Of a stretch of 64,000 nt of DNA, positions 37,867-44,571 are shown one piece after another; the first letter of the stretch is position 1, and the number at the start of each line of letters is the position of its first letter. The position numbers were made by a program, and so were the translations under genes. Source of the stretch: Sphingobacterium alkalisoli. GTDB lineage: Bacteria > Bacteroidota > Bacteroidia > Sphingobacteriales > Sphingobacteriaceae. The DNA lies in assembly GCF_005049105.1 (NCBI RefSeq), contig NZ_SUKA01000003.1:310001-374000 (forward strand). Reading direction: 5' to 3'. The notes beneath the pieces are model-generated. The model did not search any database. It was not told the DNA's origin and saw nothing but the letters and a program-made list of their open reading frames with translations.

Positions 37867-38619
37867 TTAGATATACAGTGCACGACTCATGCGAAGGACG
37901 AATTCCCAATCAATATTTTCAGGGGAAATACCACCCATACGTTCTGTAAGAATTGCAAAAGCTAAGGCTCTGCGTTTGGGTAAACGATCTTTTTCTGCTG
38001 TATCAATAACGGCTTGCATTTCAGTCAATGTTAGATCTGTACAATAGGCAGGCGCTGCTGGTTGCTGTCGCCAGGAATCGGCCAGGCAACCTGTATCAAA
38101 GGCATCAAAGCCGGTTTCATTGACCAGTTTTAAAGTAATTTCCCGATCAATATCCCGATCTGCTGCTATAGGGATCGCAATACGGTCTGGATTTCCGGCG
38201 GGCTTGCCCTTTGTAGCAAAAGAATGGGCAAGAATCGCGTTCCATGCTTTGGCAATGGGACGTCCCAGCTGCTGCTGAACCCATAAACTTTCAACTTGCC
38301 CTGCTTCTAACTCCTCAATTTCACTGTCGCGTGCAGGAATGTAGTTAGAAGTGTCTATCACAGTTACTTCTTCTGAAACGGCTGCAAAAAGAGTTGCAAC
38401 TTCTGTAACCTGGTCTAGGGGGATGGAAATGATGATAACCTCTTTATCCTGCACAGCTTGCTGGGCTGTCACGGCAATGGCTCCAGTAGCAAGTACAGCA
38501 GGGTCTATATTCTCCGGGGAACCGGAATTAGCCACAACGACGTTATGTCCTGCGTTAGCCAGTTTTAATGCTAATGTTTTTCCAATATGGCCTACTCCTA
38601 AAATTCCTATTTTCATCAT
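37867..38619 (-). CDS. F420-reductase-like NAD(P)-binding protein (paralogue 4)
   Basis: A 250-residue protein: IGILGVGHIGKTLALKL, DTSNYIPARDSEIEEL, QQLGRPIAKAWNAIL and CLADSWRQQPAAPAYCTDL. It starts the minus-strand operon, divergent from the HxlR gene; the 98 bases between them hold a clear palindrome (38673-38690). It is probably under HxlR control together with the LLM, SDR and other reductase genes downstream. Confidence 0.86.
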   Translation of the reverse strand: MMKIGILGVGHIGKTLALKLANAGHNVVVANSGSPENIDPAVLATGAIAVTAQQAVQDKEVIIISIPLDQVTEVATLFAAVSEEVTVIDTSNYIPARDSEIEELEAGQVESLWVQQQLGRPIAKAWNAILAHSFATKGKPAGNPDRIAIPIAADRDIDREITLKLVNETGFDAFDTGCLADSWRQQPAAPAYCTDLTLTEMQAVIDTAEKDRLPKRRALAFAILTERMGGISPENIDWEFVLRMSRALYI

Positions 38620-38655
38620 TTTATATTAAATTGTTTTGCAAAGTTACAAAATATT

Positions 38656-38690
38656 ACTTTCCTTTGTATAGTACTTTCCTAAAGGAAAGT
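38656..38690. promoter_or_regulatory. HxlR operator candidate between divergent genes
   Basis: ACTTTCCT occurs at 38656-38663 and again at 38673-38680; the second copy pairs with AGGAAAGT at 38683-38690 as an 18-base palindrome (ACTTTCCTAAAGGAAAGT). It lies between the divergent paralogue-4 reductase and hxlR genes, close to where both promoters must be. This is the layout of an autoregulated HxlR target. Confidence 0.6.
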
Positions 38691-38717
38691 GAAGTATTAA
38701 ATGTTTTGTAGAGAATT

Positions 38718-39065
38718 ATGGCACAAAAAAAAATACATTGCGACTGTCTTGATACCATAAAACCGGTAAGAGACACCTTAGACGTCATCAATGGAAAGTG
38801 GAAAGTACCCATCATCATATCAGTTGGTGTTGGCAATGATCGCTTCACAGATATCCAAGAGAGTATACCCGGAATTTCACCGAAAGTATTAGCGAAAGAA
38901 CTTAAAGATCTGGAGCAGCATAAACTGCTCAGGAGAATTATTATTGATGAATATCCAGTAAAGATCTCTTACCAGCTTGAGGAATATGCAGACACGTTGA
39001 CCCCATTAATTTATGCTCTTAAAGATTGGGGTATTAATCATCGGAAGAAGGTGACGGAGAAATGA
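38718..39065 (+). CDS. HxlR-family transcriptional regulator
   Basis: A 115-residue winged-helix regulator with the family core: INGKWKVPIIISVGVGNDRF, ISPKVLAKELKDLEQHKLL and wing region DEYPVKISYQLEEYADTLTP. Cysteines in HCDCLDTI near the N-terminus match the position of the redox-sensing cysteine in several HxlR/YodB proteins (sensing of quinones or electrophiles), but that role is inferred. Divergent from the reductase/LLM operon. Confidence 0.92.
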   Translation: MAQKKIHCDCLDTIKPVRDTLDVINGKWKVPIIISVGVGNDRFTDIQESIPGISPKVLAKELKDLEQHKLLRRIIIDEYPVKISYQLEEYADTLTPLIYALKDWGINHRKKVTEK

Positions 39066-39119
39066 CCATTTGTTTTCCTGACAATTTAGCTCAATTGAGG
39101 ATGCATTTACGAAATAAAC

Positions 39120-39602
39120 TTAGGAAGTATTTTTCCAACGAATTTTGATTGCAGACAATGTTGGAAGTTCTAAACGCTGTTCCTTTACGATGTTGAAGCC
39201 CTGCTTTAAGTAAAAGTTTAGTGGCGATAGGTAAAGTTCACCATTAACTTTGATGTCCTGGTTATGATCAATCACCCAGCCGCTAAGTATTTCTTCATTA
39301 GTTTTTAAATAGCTCATGATTTTGGAACCGATACGCTGAGCTTGGATGGAACTAGAAAGGATTATTGCAAACCATTTTTCTTCATTGCGAAGAAACTTCG
39401 TGGCCCATCCAACAATTTCATTATTTAATCGAACAAGTATATGCGTGGGACTTTTTAGCTCTTTGATAAAGGTGTCAAAATCTTCTACCTGGTCGTAGGC
39501 TAATTTAGCTGGATACTCACTATTCCAAAGTTTCATTACAATTTCTTTCTCTTCAGGAGACAGTGAATTGGTAAAGAAAAACCTTAAATGACTATTATTC
39601 AT
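39120..39602 (-). CDS. GNAT-family acetyltransferase
   Basis: A 160-residue protein with the GNAT fold signs: VRLNNEIVGWATKFLRNE, SSIQAQRIGSKIMSYLKTN (the acetyl-CoA-binding turn) and SPLNFYLKQGFNIVKEQRLE. The Q/RxxGxG/A loop reads QAQRIGSK, slightly degenerate. Substrate unknown. Its start codon overlaps a leftover reading frame from the truncated SDR just upstream. Confidence 0.8.
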   Translation of the reverse strand: MNNSHLRFFFTNSLSPEEKEIVMKLWNSEYPAKLAYDQVEDFDTFIKELKSPTHILVRLNNEIVGWATKFLRNEEKWFAIILSSSIQAQRIGSKIMSYLKTNEEILSGWVIDHNQDIKVNGELYLSPLNFYLKQGFNIVKEQRLELPTLSAIKIRWKNTS

Positions 39603-40022
39603 CGAATAAATCCTTTATCATCTGTGTAAGTTCGTCCTCTACCCTGTCAATAGAACTTTAGGGCTTTTACTGTTTTTGAGAAATGGCAGAAAATGTTGAA
39701 TCAAACGATATGGTGCTAAAAGGTTGACATCTAACATCCATGATAAGCTTTTTTCTGGGTAATCGGACACTTGTCCTTCATCTATGGCGCCTAAGGTTAT
39801 CATCAGATAATCTAAGGTCACACCGTCTTCTCGTAAATTATTTGTTAAAGCCTTTATAGAGTTTTCCTCTGTCGCATCGACGTGCCAAACTGCATTGTCT
39901 TGGTTATTTATGGGATAAGAGATGTCGGCATATATTACTTTAATATCCAAATTATGCATCGCATTTGCAAGCCCTTTACCGATTCCGCTTGCAGCTCCTA
40001 TGACTATTGCTGTTTTCAACAT
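39595..40022 (-). pseudogene. Truncated SDR with a residual C-terminal tail
   Basis: The frame starting MLKTAIVIGAASGIGKGLAN at 40022 has SDR blocks TGIG-like loop and LDYLMITLGAID but stops at 39639 after PKVLLTG, losing the catalytic Tyr-Lys half. Two frames over, VEDELTQMIKDLFDE and a stop at 39595 continues to the start of the GNAT gene, suggesting an internal deletion of about 120 codons that also shifted the frame. It starts one base after the ASCH gene stop (TAA then ATG), so it was once coupled to it. Confidence 0.65.
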
Positions 40023-40490
40023 TTAAGATATAGCTTGTTTCTTCGGCCAAATTGTCTCAAAGTATTCGCAGACCAGCTCCATATCGAGAGTTGGTTGCAA
40101 ACTATGATCACTGAGTTCTCGTGTGTAATAATCCCAATGAACCTTTTGCCAATAGCCTAAGCTTCTGTCTCCTTCACCTTCAATGAAAGCATATTCCGCT
40201 GTGATATCTTTAAACTTTACAATCTCCACTTTAATTGTTTTGATGATTGCCTTGGGAGTTCCATGCCAATCGGTCACGATAGCCAGATCTCCGTTTGTAG
40301 GTAGTTTTTCTTCGTGGATTTGCAACCAGTATAAGGAATGTGTGGTAGCTTGTTTAATACCTTTGTTTACGAGGTCAGCACATTCATTTGCATCCTTTTC
40401 GTTATCACAAAAGTAATAAGACGGTGGCATTTCTACACCACTATATTCTGGCATTTCATTTTGAAATTCTTTCCAAAAACTGTCTGTCAT
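40023..40490 (-). CDS. ASCH-domain protein
   Basis: A 155-residue protein with the ASCH (RNA-binding, PUA-like) signature: KGIKQATTHSLYWLQIHEEKL, PTNGDLAIVTDWHGTPKAII and EGEGDRSLGYWQKVHWDYY. ASCH proteins are implicated in RNA processing or nucleoside deamidation; function here unknown. It directly precedes the broken SDR gene. Confidence 0.85.
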   Translation of the reverse strand: MTDSFWKEFQNEMPEYSGVEMPPSYYFCDNEKDANECADLVNKGIKQATTHSLYWLQIHEEKLPTNGDLAIVTDWHGTPKAIIKTIKVEIVKFKDITAEYAFIEGEGDRSLGYWQKVHWDYYTRELSDHSLQPTLDMELVCEYFETIWPKKQAIS

Positions 40491-40617
40491 ATTTCTTAAT
40501 TAACCTATGATCTATCGCAATTTACAAAATAAAGTTAGGAAATATGTGACCATTTTGACCCATTACCGCCATTTACTATTCTGCTATAAACTGAGGATAA
40601 TAAGATGAAATAGTATC

Positions 40618-40678
40618 ATTACCTTTTGTGGTACGATAAGACCTAAAAATTGGGTCTTACCGTACCACAAAAGGTAAT
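40618..40678. repeat. 61-base near-perfect inverted repeat
   Basis: Two 26-base arms (40618-40643 and 40653-40678) pair with one mismatch around a nine-base A/T-rich loop. The outer ends read ATTACCTTTTGTGG and CCACAAAAGGTAAT. There is no T-run, and no gene ends in the expected place, so a simple terminator is doubtful; it could be a MITE-like remnant or a structured RNA. It stands before the DUF6922 gene. Confidence 0.6.
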
Positions 40679-40753
40679 CGCAAGTCCGTTAAATAGATGG
40701 TTTGTACCCAAATTTATTTTCTTTTGTTTTTAATATGCTGTAAATTTGTATAA

Positions 40754-41038
40754 ATGAACGCAATAAAGGATATATCCCAAATCTTTCTCAAATACTTATT
40801 TTGGGATGTCGATCCAAAGAATTTAGATATTCAGGATGACAGGGATTTTATTATCCCTAGAGCGCTAATTGCTACAACTGCAGAAACGTTTGTTAAAGAT
40901 ATCCGACCCTTGGAACAGCTTTATAGTAAAACCCAAATTGTTAAAGAATTGCGAAAAACAAAAGAACGCATTAGTAATGAGGTCTGTAAACTTGTTGCTC
41001 GTCGTTATCATGTCAGGCAATTTTTACGTTATCAATAA
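40754..41038 (+). CDS. DUF6922 antitoxin-like protein (AbiEi-type partner)
   Basis: A 94-residue protein: IFLKYLFWDVDPKNLD, DRDFIIPRALIATTAETF and TKERISNEVCKLVARRYHV match the small Bacteroidota DUF6922 group that sits directly before AbiEii-type nucleotidyltransferase toxins. Its TAA overlaps the ATG of the following (broken) toxin as TAATG. It appears intact, while its partner is not. Confidence 0.75.
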   Translation: MNAIKDISQIFLKYLFWDVDPKNLDIQDDRDFIIPRALIATTAETFVKDIRPLEQLYSKTQIVKELRKTKERISNEVCKLVARRYHVRQFLRYQ

Positions 41039-41224
41039 TGTCTGCTATTTTTCCACGTCTGTTAAAGACTATTCGTGAATTACAATCTTTTAAAAGTTTT
41101 GAGGGGTCTGCTTTTAAATGGTGGCACTAACTTAGCGATCCGATATAATCATCGGATATCCACGGATATCGACATCTTTTTTCCTCATATTATCGGAAAA
41201 GCAGGTTCCCTTAAGATATTGTAA
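41038..41224 (+). pseudogene. Frameshifted AbiEii-type nucleotidyltransferase toxin remnant
   Basis: ATG at 41038 opens MSAIFPRLLKTIRELQSF, then one base later the frame continues as LLNGGTNLAIRYNHRISTDI (41111 onward) DIFFPHII and stops at 41224. GGTxLA...HRxSxDID is the nucleotidyltransferase active site of AbiEii toxins. The frameshift near 41108 and the early stop mean only the N-terminal third remains. Partner of the DUF6922 gene. Confidence 0.75.
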
Positions 41225-41266
41225 AGCGAAAAGCAATATTAGCCATTCCATAAAAGTTGCGCAAAG

Positions 41267-41357
41267 GCTAGTGTCGGAGTTAAATCGTTCCGAATTAGCA
41301 CAATATGCTTCTTTGTAGAGTTTTTAAACTTTGGGAGTGTTGGAGCTAGTGTCGGAG
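41267..41357 (+). repeat. 13-base direct repeat pair in decayed DNA
   Basis: GCTAGTGTCGGAG occurs at 41267-41279 and 41345-41357, 78 bases apart, with no coding content between. It may be a duplicated target or the trace of a deletion. Confidence 0.4.
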
Positions 41358-41406
41358 CTTATATATGCATATTCCACAAGAAAATTAAAGTGAATTCTGG
41401 GATCGT

Positions 41407-41517
41407 ATGCAAACCTCCTGTGATTTTTATAGCCTATTAACAAAAATGGAAGTCACGGCGTTCATGGCCGTTAATCGTACTGTGTATAAACTTAATAGAA
41501 GGTTTTTTCGCAAGTAA
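41407..41517 (+). pseudogene. Fragment resembling an HTH DNA-binding protein
   Basis: An open frame ending at 41517 reads MQTSCDFYSLLTKMEVTAFM, then AVNRTVYKLNRRFF. The L-T-K-M-E-V-A-x-x-M...RTVYKL pattern resembles helix-turn-helix (excisionase or HTH_17) domains used by Bacteroidota mobile elements. It is only 36 residues and its upstream part is missing; weak call. Confidence 0.3.
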
Positions 41518-41659
41518 CCAAGTTAGTAACTAGCTTCAACGAAAGTCCTTTTCTAAACAATAGTTTCTTCCAACTATGCTTTCCATTAGGATAAAACCTC
41601 TATCCGGAGCCGTATAGGCATGTAGAATACGGCTAAAGTTCTTAGGCGCATTCTTTCGA

Positions 41660-41767
41660 TCAACCTTTTTCACGAATAATCTGCAGGTCTTTGTCTATCA
41701 TCACAACGGCATCTTTCAAGACGGTTCTATTTTTCTCTGTATTCCAGATATATGTTGCCTCTTCCTT
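41660..41767 (-). pseudogene. C-terminal gene fragment next to the repeat
   Basis: On the minus strand, KEEATYIWNTEKNRTVLKDA continues VVMIDKDLQIIREKG and stops at 41660. It begins at the very edge of repeat copy B after a TAA, so its 5' part was lost at this junction. No family recognised. It supports the junction being recombined. Confidence 0.35.
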
Positions 41768-41770
41768 TTA

Positions 41771-41851
41771 TTGAGCTTTTATTTTGTGGAGCCGGAGGGT
41801 GTACTGAAAGGCAACCTTAAGTCGTGTAGTTGTCTTAAGCCAATGATTCAA
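41771..41851 (-). repeat. Direct repeat copy B with tRNA-3'-end-like core
   Basis: 81 bases, about 93% identical to 27586-27665. It contains the minus-strand CCCTCCGGCTCCACA acceptor-like sequence and extends into the last codons of the GNAT gene (ESLA and stop). In copy A the same codons are present without the gene. Together the copies bracket the 27.6-41.8 kb accessory block. Confidence 0.7.
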
Positions 41852-42383
41852 AGTCATAAGATTGTTTGTCTATCCTGTACCAATTACAGTTTACGGCATC
41901 AAGGTCAAACACTTCAATGAAGGCAAAACCAACCTTAGTCAAAATCTTGTTTGATCCATTATTCTGACAATCTGCGATGGCATACATTTCGTCTAACCCT
42001 AACTCCTTAAAACCATAATCAAGTGAAGCTATTGCTGCTTCAGTCGCAAAACCTTTTCCCCAGTAACGTCTAATTAAGCGATAGCCAAGATCATAATAAT
42101 CCCTGTGTCCATTCGTTTCTTCCGTGATATACTTCAGCCCTGCCCATCCCATAAACTCATTCTTTTGCTTCTCGATTACTGCCCACCTTCCGATACCGTG
42201 TTCAAAGTATTGTTTTCTAATAAAGTCGATAATAGCCGCGACCTGCCCCTTATCTTTTATCGGATTGTTTCCTAAATATTTATGCACTTCCGGATCGGAG
42301 TCCAATTCGAACATGCCATCAATATCTGTCGGTACTATTTCTCTTAAAATTAAACGTTCTGTTTCTGCATATATTTTCATCAT
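41835..42383 (-). CDS. GNAT-family acetyltransferase (RimJ/RimL type)
   Basis: A 182-residue acetyltransferase: TERLILREIVPTDIDGMFEL at the start, VHKYLGNNPIKDKGQVAAII, YDLGYRLIRRYWGKGFATEA (acetyl-CoA loop) and NNGSNKILTKVGFAFIEVFD. It resembles RimJ/RimL-like N-acetyltransferases. Its last few residues lie inside repeat copy B, so the native C-terminus may have been replaced by recombination. Nine bases downstream of the broken PRTase gene. Confidence 0.9.
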   Translation of the reverse strand: MMKIYAETERLILREIVPTDIDGMFELDSDPEVHKYLGNNPIKDKGQVAAIIDFIRKQYFEHGIGRWAVIEKQKNEFMGWAGLKYITEETNGHRDYYDLGYRLIRRYWGKGFATEAAIASLDYGFKELGLDEMYAIADCQNNGSNKILTKVGFAFIEVFDLDAVNCNWYRIDKQSYDFESLA

Positions 42384-42391
42384 TACATTGA

Positions 42392-42805
42392 TTAGTATTC
42401 TATATTGTCGCTATTATCTCGTCCATTTTTAGACGTTTTACAACAGTGCCTGTATTCTCCCAGGTTTCGTTTAAGACTTCTTCTAAGAGCTATAGTAGTG
42501 CCTGGTAGCTTTTTACCATCTTGTTGTATTTTCAAGAACTCGGTATCACTTAAGAATTCGTGAATACCACGATAGCCGTATCTATTTATCAACCAATTAA
42601 TATGTTGCAATATGAATTGCTTCGCCTTCTGCTTGGAGATATACATTTGTGGTAATATGTGAGATAGTTCACTAAGTATAAACAAAGCATCGTCACCGAA
42701 TTGGGATGCCCAAGCTATTATACTGTCGGGACTGATCTGTATACCATCTTCAGTGCGGTAATCTCTTATTAAATGATGTATACTAGCTGCAAATTTTTCG
42801 ATCAC
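42392..42805 (-). pseudogene. Broken PRTase-CE family gene (N-terminal part)
   Basis: The frame encodes IIAWASQFGDDALFILSELS, HILPQMYISKQKAKQFI and YGYRGIHEFLSDTEFLKIQQDGK, matching the N-terminal helical region of phosphoribosyltransferase-like conflict proteins (PRTase-CE). At the A-run near 42510-42514 the frame is lost: read one base differently it continues SYQALL, a stop, LLEEVLNETW, as family members would. The true PRTase domain is missing, so this is a decayed remnant in the accessory segment. Confidence 0.65.
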
Positions 42806-42857
42806 TCTTGGTTAGGAAGAAAGTTAGTAATATTCTTTTGACTCTATAATAAATGGA

Positions 42858-43274
42858 TTATTTACCCTTCAACAACTTCTCCAAGTACTCCACCTTAGAT
42901 TTTTCAGCTTCCAAAAGACGTTCGTAAAGCTTTTTGTTTTCCTCGTGGGCTTCAATAAGTTTATCAAGAGGATTAAAGGTTGGCTGTATATTTATGGCGT
43001 TTAGTGTAGACGTGTCGTGACTTGTAAAAGTGTTATTAATAATATTGAACACAGCCTCTTCGCTAAAATTCTCAATAGCTTCAGGAGTAACCCCTAATAT
43101 TTCGGCTACCTGTGCCAATAAATCATCTTCAATAGCAGCACTTTTCTCAATATTGGATACTGTCTGCTGACTTACTCCCAATTCAATAGCTAAGGCTTCC
43201 TGCTTCATTCCCCGCAGTTCGCGGATACGGCTGATTTTTCTTCCTATATGGTTTGTCGTGTTGGTTGTACTCAT
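42858..43274 (-). CDS. XRE-family HTH regulator
   Basis: A 138-residue protein: HTH region IGRKISRIRELRGMKQEAL, AIELGVSQQTVSNIEKSAAI, then a typical Bacteroidota tail with a coiled coil at the end (EENKKLYERLLEAEKSKVEY). It is divergent from the unknown four-gene operon starting at 43441, 166 bases away, and is a candidate repressor of that operon. Confidence 0.92.
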   Translation of the reverse strand: MSTTNTTNHIGRKISRIRELRGMKQEALAIELGVSQQTVSNIEKSAAIEDDLLAQVAEILGVTPEAIENFSEEAVFNIINNTFTSHDTSTLNAINIQPTFNPLDKLIEAHEENKKLYERLLEAEKSKVEYLEKLLKGK

Positions 43275-43440
43275 ATCTCCAAAGTTAACAAATATTCAGC
43301 GTTCAAGATACGAAATATCTTCAGATGGTACAAAACATGAATATCGTTGTAGCATACAAAGGCTATTGGTTTTATACAAGCTGTTTTGGTTCGGTACGTG
43401 GATGAGGGTTTGTTCATTTGTGAACCAAAATAAATTTGAT

Positions 43441-43914
43441 ATGAAGAAGAAAAAAAAGGACAGAATCGTAACGGTGGACATGTATCACAAGTATGCCGAA
43501 ATCGATGAAATGTACTCCAGTAAAGTTAGAGAGGTAAAACTGGACATCCCATCAAATCTCAGAATGCAGTGTGCCATACTGGATGTGAAGGTCGAAAAAC
43601 TGTTAAACGATTTTATGTGGATGTTAAGTTATTCACACCATAACACGGCTTCAAATACACAACGCAAAACTGCAAAGAAGTTCTTTCTCGCCTGCAAATA
43701 TGGGCAGCCTGTGTATACTAAAAAGCAAATTAATCAGATGTTTGACGAACTAAAAGCTGACCGAAAAATACGTAAAACAATAGACGGCATGGATCACGAG
43801 GACATGAAACTCTTTTGGAAAAGCAACCACATGTATATGCAGCATTGGTTCAGACGATGGTTTAACAAAAGAGATAGAGCTAAAGGGGATATATCAACAC
43901 TTAATGAATATTAA
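43441..43914 (+). CDS. Uncharacterised protein, first gene of a four-gene operon
   Basis: 157 residues starting MKKKKKDRIVTVDMYHKYAE (an upstream extension of the frame has no support). Notable blocks: KLDIPSNLRMQCAILDVKVE, SHHNTASNTQRKTAKKFFL and a basic, aromatic end HMYMQHWFRRWFNKRDRAKG. No family recognised. It is followed after ten bases by the GIN-like gene. The positive charge could suit nucleic-acid contact, but that is only a guess. Confidence 0.72.
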   Translation: MKKKKKDRIVTVDMYHKYAEIDEMYSSKVREVKLDIPSNLRMQCAILDVKVEKLLNDFMWMLSYSHHNTASNTQRKTAKKFFLACKYGQPVYTKKQINQMFDELKADRKIRKTIDGMDHEDMKLFWKSNHMYMQHWFRRWFNKRDRAKGDISTLNEY

Positions 43915-43924
43915 CTGAAAAAGC

Positions 43925-44560
43925 ATGAATGATTTTAACAACTTAATTGTACAAACTCGCTGTACGATTAAACTATCACATGGCGAACAACCGTCTTTCT
44001 CCATCGACGAAAGCGGAGAAAAAGCGAATTGGGTCAATATATCTATCCTCAACGATCAATTAGTCGTATACACGAAGCCTGAATATTACGGTTATCTGTT
44101 ACTACACGATTATTATCCGCAGATAACGATCACCTATAAAATCTTGACAGGATTGCAGATGCTGGATAAATGCTTTGTCCGATCATTAGAGACACTCACC
44201 CTACAAAATATGGGTATAATCGTAAGAGAAGGAAATCTGGATATAACCGTAGACGCTTTTTCACTCGATTGTACCGTGATAAAAAATGCATATGCAAAAT
44301 TGTCCGGCGAAACAATTTTCTCACGTGTCTTGGCGCATCAGCGAGGTGTTTATGATGGATCGGAACTGGAAGCTTCCGAAGGAAATGTACACGTCCACGA
44401 CGAGGCTAAGGCCTCTATATGGTTAGAAGAAAAGCTAGAGTTCGGACTGTTCGGACGTAGTAAAATGGACTACAGGGGTAATCCGAGAATGAAAATATTG
44501 CAGTTAGATGAAGGCTGTGCATTAAGACAAATCAATGTCGGTGATAAAATAAAAATTTAA
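43925..44560 (+). CDS. GIN-domain (DUF2807)-like protein without signal peptide
   Basis: 211 residues. The order ISILNDQLVVYTKPEYYGYL, KCFVRSLETLTLQNMGIIVR, LDITVDAFSLDCTVIKNAYA with repeated short beta strands resembles the auto-transporter adhesin head GIN domain (DUF2807), which is normally exported. No signal peptide is present, so this copy is probably cytoplasmic and repurposed. Second gene of the operon, 11 bases before the next gene. Confidence 0.55.
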   Translation: MNDFNNLIVQTRCTIKLSHGEQPSFSIDESGEKANWVNISILNDQLVVYTKPEYYGYLLLHDYYPQITITYKILTGLQMLDKCFVRSLETLTLQNMGIIVREGNLDITVDAFSLDCTVIKNAYAKLSGETIFSRVLAHQRGVYDGSELEASEGNVHVHDEAKASIWLEEKLEFGLFGRSKMDYRGNPRMKILQLDEGCALRQINVGDKIKI

Positions 44561-44571
44561 AATTATCAAAT

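Noticed and set aside
33004..38619. F420-dependent metabolism
   Set aside because: No F420 biosynthesis genes in the window, and the phylum is not known for them; family names should not be taken as proof.
40618..40678. Ordinary terminator of the ASCH gene
   Set aside because: The ASCH gene is transcribed away from it, and there is no T-run after the stem.
41407..41517. Intact excisionase gene
   Set aside because: Only 36 codons with stops just upstream; kept as a weak fragment call.
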